Assembly (NCBI GenBank): GCA_000711775.1 | Contig: ARYC01001244.1 | Coordinates: forward strand, 26,304-90,303 | Length of the DNA stretch: 64,000 nt | Direction: 5' to 3' | From: Oxytricha trifallax | Lineage: Eukaryota > Ciliophora > Spirotrichea > Sporadotrichida > Oxytrichidae | Shown: piece by piece, positions 47,190-59,029 of the stretch | Layout of the letters: the number at the start of each line of letters is the position of its first letter | Position numbering within the stretch: the stretch's first letter is position 1 | The notes under the pieces: generated by a model | What the model was told of the DNA's origin: nothing | Database searches by the model: none | What the model saw: only the letters and a program-made list of their open reading frames with translations | Position numbers and translations under genes: made by a program

Positions 47190-47714
47190 TTTCCCTCACA
47201 AATTGGCGAAGAAATTAAGGTCTTTCAGTATATATTTCTATATTAAGATTATCTCAGTCTCTGTCTTTCTCTCCATTTCAAGGTTGCACTACACTCTTGA
47301 TTTCTAAATGTTTACTGGCTTAATGATTTTGGGGAGCAAAATAAGAGGTAAGTCCAAATTTTGTGATCTGATGATAAGAGAATAGCATTGGCATATAAAA
47401 TTATGCTAACTGTGCGATTCACTCCAAAATACTTCTTCTTATAGTTTGGCATTTACGCTTTGACTCGATCTCTTGCTTTCTACCTGCGCTCCCTCTCCGA
47501 TACATCAAAGTTCACAGCATAGTCATCCTCCACATTATCATACTGATTCTCTTGATCTTCATCATATTCTGACCCATGCCGAATGAGCTGCCTATCAAAT
47601 CTAGGAATTTTGAGAATGTCAGTATTGCAAACGAAGTAAGGTTTGAAGCACGCACCCCTTTAGGATCAACCAATGGCTTCTCTCTATTCTCCATCAGATA
47701 TCTTAGAACAGTGG
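47190..47714 (-). pseudogene. Coding-like gene fragment cut by TBE B
   Basis: The minus strand reads LRYLMENREKPLVDPKGVRA, then TSFAILTFSKFLDLIGSSFG. After a frame shift it reads SEYDEDQENQYDNVEDDYAV, then RRQKARDRVKAQMPNYKKKY and RTVSIILYANAILLSSDHK. It has a clear acidic segment followed by a basic one. TBE B begins at 47718, so the 5' part of this gene, if any, was separated by that insertion. I do not recognise the family. Confidence 0.35.
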
Positions 47715-47864
47715 AATCAAAATCCCAAAACTCTTCAGTAATTTGATTGAATATTTTATTCATTTAAGGGGGGCAATTAACGCATGATTTATTATGGTTT
47801 TTTAGAGATTAGGGTTTAAATATTAGTAATTTAAGCCAGTAAATGAAGCAATTTTTATAAATAT

Positions 47865-49317
47865 TTCACACAAAGATACTAAATATAATGTGGGAGTTCT
47901 CTGAACTTTATCTTTCTAAGGTGCTACTTGATTGTCTCAATTGTAGCTTGATTATCTTTGCTTGGCTTGATGATAGTTTGATAGGCAAGCATTTTTTGGC
48001 CTCCACTAATCTTTTACTTTTTTTAAAATATTATTTGATTCTCTTCTTTGAATCTCTCTCACTCCTTCAGCTAATATAATCATTTCTTGGCTTGTCACTC
48101 TCTATGATTATTGCTGCTAGTGCCTATATATCCCATGCTGTATCACCGTCTCTCCAATCTTTTCTCTATGGGAAATATCCTGGAGTGAGTAATACAATTC
48201 CTAAGGCAGAAATTTTTACTCTCTGAGCTTTGTTGAAATCAATTATATAAACTTTCAGAGGTTGAAAATCAAGCATAATTTTTTTCTGTTTAAAGTCTCT
48301 TTGAACGTAACCGAGCTTGTGAAGTTCTTCTGTTCCTTCTACAATCTGTTGCACTATCTAGCAAATTTATCTTTAACATCTATTGTCAGTTAAGAATTCT
48401 CTGTATATCATTTCAAGTAAAGGAAGCACAAAAGGCTACATGATCTGTTACTTCTTAGCAAAATGGCATCAAGCTAGATGATATGCCTACACTCTATTAA
48501 ACTTTGCTTGTTAAAGAGCATAATACTCATTAGAGAATTCCATTTAGAACTTGTCATCAGCAAGGAAGTAATTGAATGGATATATTTTGTAGGCATATTA
48601 GTCATCTGTGATGACTCTCTTCTCTATTTTATCTTCAAGAGTGAGGTAGCTTTTAAGGCAAGAATCTTTGTCAATAAATTTTCAATACAGGGATCATTAA
48701 GCCTTGATTTCTACAATGATTTTATTGATCTCTAAGACTGGAAAGTTCTTAACTGCTTTCTTCTTTTTGACTTACATCTATACCTTGACTCTAAGAGCCT
48801 CTACTGGGTTTCTTGATCTTATTTTTATAGGAATCTTTTTCCTGTAGGTTCATAAATATAGACAAAACTTTGATTGTGCTTTTTCTTTAAGTGCACTTTG
48901 AGGTCTCTTGTATGAGAATATGGCTTCTCACAGAACTCACAGATATACTTGCCATCTTTCTTTTAATGCTTGAGATATAATCTAGGCATATCGTTGTGTA
49001 TATCTCTCAAGTGTCTCTTATAAGTTGACTTGTAGAGGAAAACTTTATTGCATTCTTTGCATTAATAGTCAACTTTGGCTGATAATATTTATTGTTCTAT
49101 GGCGGGTTATTTTATCTCCTCCACTGCTTACTCTTTCTCTACGGGAATTTCCTTTGACTTTAGATAGAATCTCATAGCTAGGCGAGTCAAAGCTGTCATA
49201 AGTAGGCTCACACTAAGTACAAGCTTTTGTAGTCTCTACTTTTTATTGTTGTTAGAATGGTATTTTTTATTGGCTTGATCAAAGTAATGCTGCTCTTCTT
49301 AAGAGGTCAGCGTCCAT
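47865..49317 (-). pseudogene. TBE B zinc-finger/protein-kinase gene
   Basis: The ATG at 49315-49317 starts MDADLLRRAALL, then a TGA (49279-49281) stands where copy A has glycine. Two intact C2H2 fingers follow: CKECNKVFLYKSTYKRHLRD + IH, and CEFCEKPYSHTRDLKVHLKK + KH. The kinase-like half shows ELHKLGYVQRDFKQKKIMLD, that is, HRD changed to QRD and the catalytic-loop Asn lost. It then reads YIIDFNKAQRVKISALG and LTPGYFP. The DFN form is shared with A. Several frame changes occur. The 3' end near 47.87 kb differs in frame from copy A. Confidence 0.75.
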
Positions 49318-49345
49318 TTTAGTTTGCTGAAAGTTTTTATTATAG

Positions 49346-49776
49346 TATTGTAGGAATATATTCAAAATTTGGAAATTATAATTGCATAAATCAAAATTAA
49401 TTCAAATTAGTGGCAGTTAAAGTTGACTTATTTAAACGATCTTGGACTCATTCGATAGGGAATTCAAAATTAGCTGGACTTTATTATTGGCGGTACTATT
49501 TTATCGCATCCCTGGAGGGAGATAACTTGAGTTTAATTAAACACCTCTAAATTCATTAAATTATACACTCACATTAAACTCAAGTTATCTCACTCCAGGG
49601 ATGCGATAAAATAGTACCGCCAATAATAAAGTCCAGCTAATTTTGAATTCCATATCGAATGAGCCCAAGATCGTTTAAATTGGCCAACTTTAACTGCCAC
49701 TAATTTGAATTAATTTTGTTTGTTTGGTTGTAATTTCCAAAAATCGAGTGTGTTCATAAGGTAATATCAAGATCCA
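49346..49776. mobile_element. Palindromic MITE, family 1, copy 3 (nested in TBE B)
   Basis: It starts TATTGTAGGAATATATTCAAAATTTGG. The inner arms match copy 1 (GTGGCAGTTAAAGTTGACTT; GGCGGTACTATTTTATCGC; CCAGCTAATTTTGAATTC). The right end is diverged, so the border is approximate. It sits about 30 bp upstream of the kinase start, in the divergent control region of the TBE. Confidence 0.8.
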
Positions 49777-49914
49777 GCCGGATGTGCTGCTGTTATGGTA
49801 ATAGAGTGTAAGGCGCTTTAAAAATTTTTTGTTGAGATATAAGAAAATGAAAGATCATAAAGGATTGTAAATTGACTTCTTTTATGAGAATATTTTACAT
49901 TTTAGTAAATTAAA

Positions 49915-50105
49915 ATGCTCCTAAAGGAGTTTGGTTTTTCAAGGAGGTTCTCCAAATTAAGTTTGAACTTAATTTGGAGGTAAAGATTAAGCATTTTTAA
50001 ATTTAATATTCTCTTAATTAAGTTTTAACCTAAAAAATTAACTCTTAATACAACTCGACCTTAATTTGGAGGTCCTCCTAAAATAATTAAACATTATTAG
50101 GAGCT
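49915..50105. repeat. TBE B intergenic inverted-repeat cluster
   Basis: Blocks CTCCTAAAGGAG, CCAAATTAAGTTTGAACTT, AATTTGGAGG, AATTTGGAGGTCCTCC and CATTATTAGGAGC match those at the same place in copy A. Conservation across two copies with otherwise decayed genes points to a functional origin, probably the shared control region of the two divergent genes. Confidence 0.6.
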
Positions 50106-50112
50106 ATTTAAT

Positions 50113-51065
50113 GGAGAAAGTTTGATATAAATGGAAATACATCTCTGAAACTTGGAGCAAGTTTTACAATGCTTATCCCCATATCTTTTCAGGCTCCTTC
50201 CTATTTATTAGTAAGATCTTAATAAACTTAGAATGGATATTCATAATTTTAAATTGTATTAACATTACTTAAAAGAGGAAGCTATATGGAGTCTATGAAT
50301 GATGCAATAAAGAGAATTTAATCTCTAGATTTAATAGAAAATTTTCTAATTAAAGAGGATTTTACAGATACTTGGTTTAGCAAGGTAAGTTTTTACCTTA
50401 AACTAACTTATTTACCTTAATTGTATTGTTCTTTTCAACTCAAGAAGGAACTAAAATTTCATTCCTAAAAGCATTACTTAGCGAAGATAAAAAGCTTGTA
50501 ATACTATTGAGGTCAGGATGATAGAGATACCTAACTACAAAGAAATCTCAGTGACAAACCACTATAATGATGCAATGAGTGATCCAGATGTTCCACTCTA
50601 CCTTCCTTCCTAGCCCCAACTCTCTAATAAGTTACCAGAGAGATACTTCTTTTTTGGAGTTCTTGGAACTCTGAAACCTTAGTACTTAAATTAAATTATA
50701 CAAGGAGCTCAAAAGAAACGCTACAGCATCTCATCAGAAATAAAAGAGAAGTAGGGCATTATAATCAGGGAGACGTGGCTATAATAATTGCAGAAGCACA
50801 TATTCATTTCAAGGAAGCTCAGACTTCTAACTTTATAGAAAAAATTGGCATTCTATATATTTGATGAAAGAGTGCAGCAAATTAAACAGAGAGAGAAAGT
50901 CTCAAGTAAAACATGAATTAAGTAAAATACTCTTCAAAGATATTTAAAAGCAAGATGGGATGAATATTTATTCAGGAGCTGGCTCAAAGAGGAAAAATAT
51001 TGGACAAAGAAAGCCGTAAGAGGATGAAAAGAAAGAGAAGCCAAATCCATTTAAAAACTCACTTT
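50113..51065 (+). pseudogene. TBE B '22-kDa' gene
   Basis: It shares with copy A an N-terminal NGNTSLKLGASFTMLIPISF segment, ESMNDAIKRIQSLDLIENF, FTDTWFSKVSFYLKLTYL, and a KKRYSIS-like block. The C-terminal string is KPNPFKNS. Frame changes are needed, and as in A the first ATG (near 50131) is followed quickly by TGA. Convergent with the transposase. Function unknown even in the family. Confidence 0.6.
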
Positions 51066-51068
51066 TAT

Positions 51069-52529
51069 TCATTCGTTTAAAATATAATACTTATTTATAA
51101 CACAAAATCTCCTTTCTTTCGCACACACTTTAGCTTTCTCATCAATGACTTTGATAGCAGCACTCTTTTATAAAATCTTTAATATCAAGCTATTAATCGT
51201 ACATCATGTGGTAGAGAAGAAGTTTCTTGAAGGCTTTTTAATAGGCCCCAAATACAATTCAATTCCATTAAATTGAAGGCTGTAAAGAACATTAAATCCA
51301 GGTGTTATGTTAGCCTTTCATATTCCTTCTTAGAGTCTTAAGTTTTGTGGAATGACAAGTTATCAACAAGCAATAATAATCTCTTAGTCAGCATAATTTA
51401 TCTCTGAGTTATTATGAGAACCTTATGTATTGTTTAGTCTTAATTGAGCGAGGATGAATAACATACTTCTCCAAACCATTATCTTCACTTATTCCTTCAA
51501 GAATAGCCTGAGTTTGAATCTCAATCAATTAATCATAAATTTCGATTTTACTGTACCTCTTATACCAAGACTTATATATAAAAATATTTGAATGTAAATA
51601 CAGCTACATCAGCGTAGATAAACTTAATAACATGCTCTTTGCATTTAATAAAATATATAATTTAAATTAGTCTTATAAATGGAACATTAAAGTTAATCAC
51701 TCTCTTAATGCGATTGACTGTCTTTTAAGAAATTCCAATTTATTTTATAAATTTTGGTTATATTAAGAAGAGACATGAAGCTCAGAAAATTATCGATGAA
51801 ACGTAACAGCTCTTTAGGCTAAAGAGAAATAACCCAGTATTTCAGAGTCTTATCATTGTTGCTCGAATATAATTGATTTGGGAGATTAATTAATAATTAT
51901 ATTTAAAATATATTAAATTAGTTGCAGTTAAATTTGTAAAAACTCAGACAATATGGTACTTGTTCGATAGAGAATTTAAAATAAGCTTGACTTTACTACT
52001 TGGCGGTACTATTTTATACGCCATCCCTGAAGCGAGATAACACGACTTTAATTTTGACATCAAAATCAATTAAAAAAATCAACAAAATTTAAAGTCGCGT
52101 TATCTCGCTTTTAGAAAGCTATTAAATAGTACCGCCAATAATAAGTCCAGCTTATTTTAAATTCTCTATCGAACAAGTACCATATTGTCTAGGTTTTGAC
52201 AAAGTTAACTGCAACTAATTTAATAAATTTTAAATATAATTATAATTTAATTTCCCAAATCAATTATATTCGAGCAATAATAAGATAGTCTTCATGATGC
52301 TGAACTAATTTTAAATGATCTATTAGCTTAGAATTTAGTGGCAATCTCTAGAATCAATGCTAATAGACAGTGAGACCTGACAGTAGCAGCAGATTAATGA
52401 AGCAGTCTTGCTAAAGACGTATAATTTAGTATAGGATTGAGTAAGATGCTATAATAATTGCACCCATAACGCATTTTAAACAGTTAAATCTATATACTCA
52501 CTGTCATAAACTGACCCCAAAACTCGCAT
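51069..52529 (-). pseudogene. TBE B transposase, interrupted by a MITE
   Basis: The gene starts at the ATG at 52527-52529 (MRVLGSVYDSEYIDLTV) and ends at TGA 51069-51071. The conserved ARLLHQSAATVRSHCLLAL block lies right of the MITE; KTLKYWVIS lies left of it. The DDE region is further left (51.1-51.7 kb) and shows frame changes and altered residues. The MITE at 51854-52280 splits the gene between the N-terminal region and the catalytic domain, so this copy cannot make transposase. Confidence 0.75.
51854..52280. mobile_element. Palindromic MITE, family 1, copy 4 (divergent, inside transposase)
   Basis: The left end TTGTTGCTCGAATATAATTG and right end CAATTATATTCGAGCAA are inverted, with TA at the right and CA at the left. 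Inner arms share GGCGGTACTATTTTA and CGAGATAAC with the family, but many positions differ, so this is an older or separate subfamily. Confidence 0.75.
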
Positions 52530-52699
52530 ATTCTCGCTTAAACTAATATTTAAACCCTAATCCCCTACATAAACCCTAAAAAATTATAATAAAGCATGCG
52601 TTGATTGCTACCTTTTATCAATCAAAAACTCAACTAAATTACTGAAGGGGTTCGTGGTATTATTTGCTGGAGTAGCGACTCCTACATAGTATAATTACA

Positions 52700-54284
52700 G
52701 CTAGAAAGGTTTTAAGAGCTTTACAATAAAAAATTAAATATAAATATATACATGGATGAACTAGTTTATTATCGCCCAACTTTAGATCCTTTAAGAAACC
52801 AGAAGTTATCGACATTAAGAAGGAGGAAGATCTAAGAGCAATTGAATTAGAAGCCTAGTTTTTATCATTGAAGTTTAGGACAAGAAGCAGGAAGATAAGA
52901 TGGGAGTTAAAACATCAATAGAAGATGTTGAGGAAGTAAAGGAACAAATTTTGAATGAAAAGATAAAAATTTTGAATGCTAAGACTGCTAGAATTTCTTC
53001 GCTGATTAAAGCTTAAAGAGATATATGAAAATGGTGCACTCTGGTAAGAGTAAGGTATATTTTAAGCATGATAAGATCGATGGTAGATACTGGTACAAGA
53101 CCTGTCAAAAATCTTATACCCACTTAGCTAAAGTCAAGAAGAACATGCAAAAACATCACCTTAGTGAGTTCTTGAATTAAGACTAAGATACTAAAATACT
53201 TGTGCCAGCTAAGAGAAATTAAAATATACCTTGAATATCAAATATAGCGGTAGAGAAGCTCAAGAGTTAAAAAGATACGAATCTATGTATCAATCAGTTA
53301 ATAGAGCAGTTATCGAATGCTTACTAGAGAGAGCTCTGTTTATCCCTGCTATAAATGTAATTGTTTGAAAACAATTAAACATTGACGTCCCTAATAAAAA
53401 GTAAAACTAAGGTGGTAGAGAAATATGCATACAAGACCTACACTTTCAGATATCTCATAAAAAACTAGCAGTATTATAATTAATTTGCTAACGAATATGT
53501 CATGCTTAAAGAGGCATAGAAAATGAATTGCAATAATTTGATTAATTTGATGGAGTATTTCTAGGCTATGGTTTCATAGCTTTCAGACTTAAGAAACTTG
53601 AAATGACTCTAAGAGATTATCTGTATCATAACAGATACCCTGATGACTCAACGAGATACTCTCTGAGATGATGAAGGGTGTGAAAGAGCTTTCATGAACT
53701 AGGCCATGTTCATAGCGATTTGAAATCAGAAAATTTTATGCAAAACCTCTGTACTTTAGAAATAGTAGTCATTGATTTCAATAGATCCACAAGGCAAGAG
53801 ATAGTAACACTACCAAAGATGCTTGGTACCCAAGGATACTTCCCAAAAAGTGAGTAGAAGACCATTGGCTCTGTTTCATGGGTTATGTGGGCAGTAGCAG
53901 CAATACTATTAGAATGCGATATGTAAAGTATGGCTTCCTTTGGCACTAAAGCATTAAAAGTAATCGATAAACTAAGCAGAGAAGCATTTAAAGTATAGTG
54001 AGGTTTGTTAAGCAATACAAAACATTGTGTAGAAGACAATCATGAGAGCAACTGCATATCCTCGGTAATCCTAAGACGATATGTGAGAGAATCTATATAC
54101 AACAGGATTCATTAGTTATAAAAATGACAAGTAGATAAATCCCTTTGATTATAAGCAGTTAATATTCTATAAATACATGTTAAACTCATATAAAACCTGT
54201 GATTTCCCTCCTAACCCTAATAAAACCCCAATAATACTATAAATTAAAGCCATTATAAACATCATTAAGAGATTTGGGGTTTCG
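52700..54284. mobile_element. TBE transposon, copy D (5'-truncated)
   Basis: Only the kinase gene and the right end remain. The right end (about 54205-54284) contains ATAAACATCATTAAGAGATTTGGGGTTTCG, the C/E-type inverted repeat with a telomere-like GGGGTTT tip. The transposase and 22-kDa genes and the left end are absent. Copy B ends about 40 bp before the first recognisable D sequence, so the two elements abut. Confidence 0.75.
52752..54060 (+). pseudogene. TBE D zinc-finger/protein-kinase gene
   Basis: The ATG at 52752 opens MDELVYYRPTLDPLRNQ. A neighbouring frame gives a charged region (EVIDIKKEEDLRAIELEAQF), then a linker and finger (MVHSGKSKVYFKHDKIDGRY, then WYKTCQKSYTHLAKVKKNMQ + KHH) with one cysteine lost. 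The kinase-like half has ELGHVHSDLKSENFMQ (HRD changed to HSD) and VVIDFNRSTRQEIVTLPKML with GTQGYFPK. DFN again replaces DFG. Frame changes around 53.0 and 53.3 kb. It resembles C and E more than A and B. Confidence 0.7.
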
Positions 54285-54597
54285 AATGTGATAATTTAAA
54301 TTTTATATAATTATTAAATCAAAAGATAGAACTAAGCATACGACTAATTTGAAATGTCGAACTAAACATTAATTATCAGATTAAAGACTAAACTATAATA
54401 ATAAAATGATATATTATGTTATCAATTTTACTTGGGCAAAATTTAATTAAATAAAAAATTATGAGTAATTTATACTAATTAGTTAATTAAAATTTAGTGT
54501 AAAATTATAAAATAAATACTTTCTAGTATTTAATAAAACAAATAGTTGTGATTAATCAAAATTTTAATCTTTTGATTTCATTTAGTTTGTCTAAATG

Positions 54598-54900
54598 AAA
54601 GAATAACATATAAATTTAAAAACATCAGCCAAATAATTCAACCCAAGTTGACGGATGGCAACATCTTTATGAGCTACTTGGCCTGAGCATCATTTCATGG
54701 ATCAAAATGAGGTGGCTATTGAAAAATCATGGTGACGAATAGGATACTTATTCATGCTTTGAGAAGAATGCCTAGTCAAACCATCCAGATGTATACCCTT
54801 AATAATTAAACGCAAGATTCCAAAGTCTCATCCTCAGACAAAAAGAAAAGAAATATACTTTAGTTAAGATTTTTATTATTAATAAATTCACATAGTCATA
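54598..54900 (+). pseudogene. Coding-like patch beyond TBE D, function unknown
   Basis: A plus-strand frame is open after a TGA at about 54597. It reads QPNNSTQVDGWQHLYELLGL, then WLLKNHGDEQDTYSCFEKNA in a GC-richer island, and stays open (Lys/Gln-rich) to about 55.1 kb. There is no upstream ATG in frame, so the start is missing. Family not recognised. Confidence 0.3.
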
Positions 54901-55740
54901 AAGATAAATAAAAATAAAAAAAATACTGAATAGTTTAAACCATTATTTTAGCATTATTTAATTTAAAAAAGAATTGTTCTCAATTAATGAAAATAGTCAA
55001 GAATTTTAAATAAAATTTTTTAATAAGAGTATTTTAAATATCTGTTAATAGAAATTTAAGAAATACTAAAAATTGATTGCAGTTTTAATAAAATTTTATC
55101 AAGTAAATTGAATAATAAATTTGATTCAAATCAATTTTTAGATCATTAAAATCATTGATTTTCTCTGCACAGATTTGTATCTTTCAAACTCTTATATCAC
55201 TTAGTTAATCAATAATTCTTATATCATGAGGAATATTTAATTATAATTATATTTAAAATTGATAATTTTTTTCAAACTCATAAATTTACACTTTCGAATA
55301 AAGAAAACAACTTTCCTATAAACTATTTCACTCCAACTCAGTTCTCATATAAATTTAGATAAAATAACTTTATCCATTTAAGAATTGTAAAAGTCTTAAG
55401 AAAAATCAGTCTTTTTATTTTCTTTAAGGATCTTTAGATATATATCGTCACTAGGCAACCTATTAGATGTTCTATTAAATCTACAATTATATAATAAATT
55501 ATTTTTATGCATCTTTCTTTTTCTGTGCATCCTTTAATGATTATTTTTCAATTATAAATATACAAATACATATTACTTTGTCCTAAAATATATCATTTAT
55601 CAAATCAATGATTTCTTAAAAAGAGAATTAAGCATAGACAATGATTGATAAATTATAATGGCACCATTAATTTATTCTTATCTCTTTTCATCAAACAATA
55701 TTATTTTATTTCATATTGCCTGGGTTTAAACGAGTTGAAT
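54900..55740. other. AT-rich spacer, nothing supported
   Basis: Apart from the tail of the preceding open frame, I see no gene or repeat. Confidence 0.4.
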
Positions 55741-56159
55741 TATTGTAGAAATACATTTGAATTTGGAAAAATAATTATAATTAAATTAAATTTAAATCAA
55801 AATCGTGGCAGTTAAAGTTGGCCAATTTAACCGATCTTGGGCTCATTCGATAGAGAATTCAAAATTAGCTGGACTTTATTATTGGCGGTACTATTTTATC
55901 GCATCCATGGAGCGAGATAACTTGACTTTAATGTGAGGGTATAATTTAATGAATTTAGATGAGTTTAATTAAAGTCGAGTTATCTCGCTCCAGGGATGAG
56001 ATAAAATAGTACCGCCAATAGTAAAGTCCAGCTAATTTTAAATTCTCTATCGAATGAGCCCAAGATCGTTTAAATTGGCCAACTTTAACTGCCACGAAAT
56101 AAATTTGAATTTAATTTAATTATAATTATTTTTCCAAATTCAAATGTATTTCTACAATA
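55741..56159. mobile_element. Palindromic MITE, family 1, copy 5
   Basis: The ends TATTGTAGAAATACATTTG and CAAATGTATTTCTACAATA are identical to copies 1 and 2. The central region is inverted relative to copy 1 (TTTAATGTGAGGGTATAATT appears on this strand). That is expected for a palindrome inserted, or flipped at its centre, in the opposite sense. Confidence 0.85.
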
Positions 56160-56990
56160 TAGGATTTAATTTATTTTTATCATTGCTAAATAGCACATTT
56201 ATTATGTTTAGCTAAACATAAGTTTACTCACTTGTGTAAAAATATCAAAATCTAATAAACTAATCAAATTAAGAATAATATATATTTAAAAGGATAATTT
56301 TCCATATATAATTATTGAAATAAGATTCAGATTTTATGGTTTATTTAATCAAGATTGTTTTCTAAAAAATCGAATCCAGAAGAGATTTTTATAGAATACA
56401 TTATCTTTCAATTTATGAGGATATAACATCACACTGCCTATGAAAAATTCCAAATTTTAATATAAAATAGATAAAAATTATTTAAACTAGATTATCTCCT
56501 TCCAAATGATAAGATTTTTAATGTATTCCTAAATTATACAATGACTATTAATAGTAAAATTTGGTGATAATCATAAAATCATCCATTATTGGAGAATTTC
56601 ATAAAATGTTAAATTTATTGATTTATTTTTTTGTTCAATGTATGATCTCAATGTTTATTCATAATGGATCAATCACTGATTTTCCAACTTTCAAAAATAT
56701 AATAAATTGCTTGAGTTTAGCTAATTTATTTATCATAAATAAAATGTTGTAGCATGCATAATTATTGTATATCTCCAACTTTAATAAAGCTATAAATGAG
56801 TTTAAAATAATAATAATACTTTTTATCAGTTAAACTTTTGAAGAAATTAAAAAGCTATCACAGAATGTTAAATGTACCGTGGAAGATATTTAAACTAGTT
56901 AATGTACTTCAAATTAAAGAGAGGGTGACAAGAAAGAGAGAAATATATTGAAATTAAAAATTACTATAGAAAAAGTTACTAACTTGAAGA
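56160..56990. other. AT-rich spacer, nothing supported
   Basis: A 63-codon hydrophobic frame at 56561-56752 (+) has AT-driven composition, and I do not support it as a gene. Confidence 0.4.
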
Positions 56991-56993
56991 AAG

Positions 56994-57460
56994 ATATTAT
57001 TAATATAGTATATTAAATGGGGAAATTGTAATTTTTAAATATAAATTTAAATTTAATAAATTAAAACAGCCACTAATTTGCTTGAGGTTTAAATAGAAAT
57101 TGATTTAGTAAGTATACAAAAATGTCTGTAAGAAATGGCCGTTACTAAGTACCAACTTCAATAAAAATTTGGAAAGTTCGAATCCTGCTTTGGAATTTCT
57201 TTTATTTTGAGTTCCAATATTATTTTGAACTTATTTTAAAACAAAAATAAAAGAAATTCCAAAGCAGGATTCGAACTTTCCAACTTTTTATTGAAGTTGA
57301 TGCATAGTAACGGCCATTTCTTACAGACATTTTTGTATACTTACTAAATCAAATTCTATTGAAACCTCAGGCAAATTAGTGGCTGTTTTAATTTATTAAA
57401 TTTAAATTTATATTTAAAAATTACAATTTCCCCATTTTTAATATACTATATTAATAATAA
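56994..57460. mobile_element. Palindrome with a tRNA-like B-box in each arm
   Basis: Arms of about 205 bp face each other around a spacer of roughly 45 bp. They share TATATTAAATGGGGAAATTG-like outer ends and GCCACTAATTTGC, TGTCTGTAAGAAATGGCCG and AAGTTCGAATCCTGCTTTGG inside. GTTCGAATCC (57176-57185, inverted at 57268-57277) fits the tRNA T-loop / pol III B-box. TGGCCGTTACTA about 39 bp upstream is a weak A-box. The T-stem is not well paired, so this is not a working tRNA. It may descend from two tRNA-derived SINE copies in inverted order. Confidence 0.6.
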
Positions 57461-57469
57461 AGAAGAATG

Positions 57470-59020
57470 TTAAAAGTGAATTGAAATTTTTGTACTAAAT
57501 ATATGTTCATAAAAAAAATTAAACTATAGGGGAATCAAATACATGCGTATAAGTTTTTTACACCTTTTATATTGATTAACATTACTGTTATATTGGTTTT
57601 AATTACTTTTAAATATGCTTTAAATGATTCCATAGAAACCTTAAGATTTTACAAAAGTTATGATGATCTTTTAATAACTAAGTAGAAAAATAAAGAAGAA
57701 TACAATAGTAGATTTCATAGCATCATATAGAGTATCTCAATATTTTTCAAGAAACAAGCAGACAATTGAAGAAAATAAATGAGGTTTAAGTGAAGGGAAA
57801 AACAGATGAAAATAAATGAGGTTAAAGATTCAGCATCATTACTAGGGAGAAAAGCACTCGAATATATATATATATATAAATTGATAAATCATTAATCATC
57901 AATTAATCCCAAGAAAATAAATAATTAAAGAAGGAAGTATATAATTATTTGTCTAAAAAATTCACATGATATTTTATAATGTGGTATTACCTACTTTATT
58001 AATTAATCATGAAATTAAATTATTATTTAAATTTTATTTGTTGTAAATAAATTAATTGATATCTTATTTATATACTTGAAATGTATGTGTAAAATACAAA
58101 ATTCTCGTAAAAATTATTTAATTTAATTATAAAGTATTATAAAATTTAAATATGTTCAAAATAATCTCACAATAATTAATTGACATTAAGCTAATTTAAA
58201 ACCATTTGATATGTTTAATTGATTTATTCATCTTATATAATAAAATCATAAAAAGGAAAGTCATCTCTAAGGGGAAGATTATTCAATTAGTGTAAAAATA
58301 CTATCCAATTATTAATTTTAATTTATTCTATAGAATATTACTATGAAATTTAGTCAGATTAAAACAGTAAAGCATTTTAGAGTTTAGCAGCACGAGTGTA
58401 AACCTCAGATAGAATGAGAAATGATAAAAAGACTCAAGTGAGTATCATTTAATTTAATCTGGCTACAGAATTGGCACCATTTCCAAAGTAAATACTTAAA
58501 ATTAATAGTAATCACTTAGATCAAAATAATTTAGAATAATACTATTAACATAATATAAATAAAATGTTCAAAAATATTAATTATGCTCAAATTTATATTC
58601 TTAGAAAAGGTTGTTAAAAGACATGGGATTAAAAATTGCACAAAAAAATCTTAATATTAATTTTAATCAGACTTAGTAGAATTTAACTCTTCTTAAAACA
58701 AATTACAATCATTCTTTTAATAATATTAACTTAAAAAAATATCCAGTTACCAGAGATCGTTAAATAAAATGACAGTTTAATAAAAATTAGCAATGAGGTT
58801 TGTTTGAAATTTCTAAGGACAGCTTAAAGGAATATAAAGCTATTTTTTTAAAAAAAAGGTAAGTCTTAAAAGTAAGGCAAAGAATGAGATAAGGCATTAG
58901 AGGTTTATTATGAGCAAGTGGTTTAGATTTGAAAATTTAATGGTAGTAAGTTGATTGATGAAATTAAACTCATCTCCCTTACATTTGCTTAAGAAAAAAC
59001 TTGTGATTAATTTCATTCAT
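57470..59020. other. AT-rich spacer, nothing supported
   Basis: No gene or shared repeat. A short AT dinucleotide run lies at about 57863-57880. Confidence 0.4.
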
Positions 59021-59029
59021 AATTACCAG

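Larger units (their letters stand above)
47718..52661. mobile_element. TBE transposon, copy B, with two MITEs nested inside
   Basis: The left end is CAAAATCCCAAAACTC followed by TTCAGTAATTTGATTGA. The right end carries the inverted CTTCAGTAATTTAGTTGAG. The outermost bases at right are degraded, so that border is approximate. Gene order is kinase (-), 22-kDa (+), transposase (-). The span is about 4.94 kb. Subtracting the two family-1 MITEs (about 430 bp each) leaves about 4.1 kb, the length of copy A. Both MITEs therefore entered after this TBE was in place. It belongs to the same subfamily as A. Confidence 0.88.

Noticed and set aside
47888..48735. Plus-strand frames over the TBE B kinase
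   Set aside because: The minus strand carries the kinase and zinc-finger motifs; the plus frames are shadows.
53710..54039. A 109-codon minus-strand open frame
   Set aside because: It is the shadow of the TBE D kinase half, which reads on the plus strand with the recognisable DFN, GYF and SDLKSEN motifs.
57176..57185. A working tRNA gene
   Set aside because: The B-box is present, but the T-stem is mispaired and no acceptor or anticodon stem can be folded convincingly.
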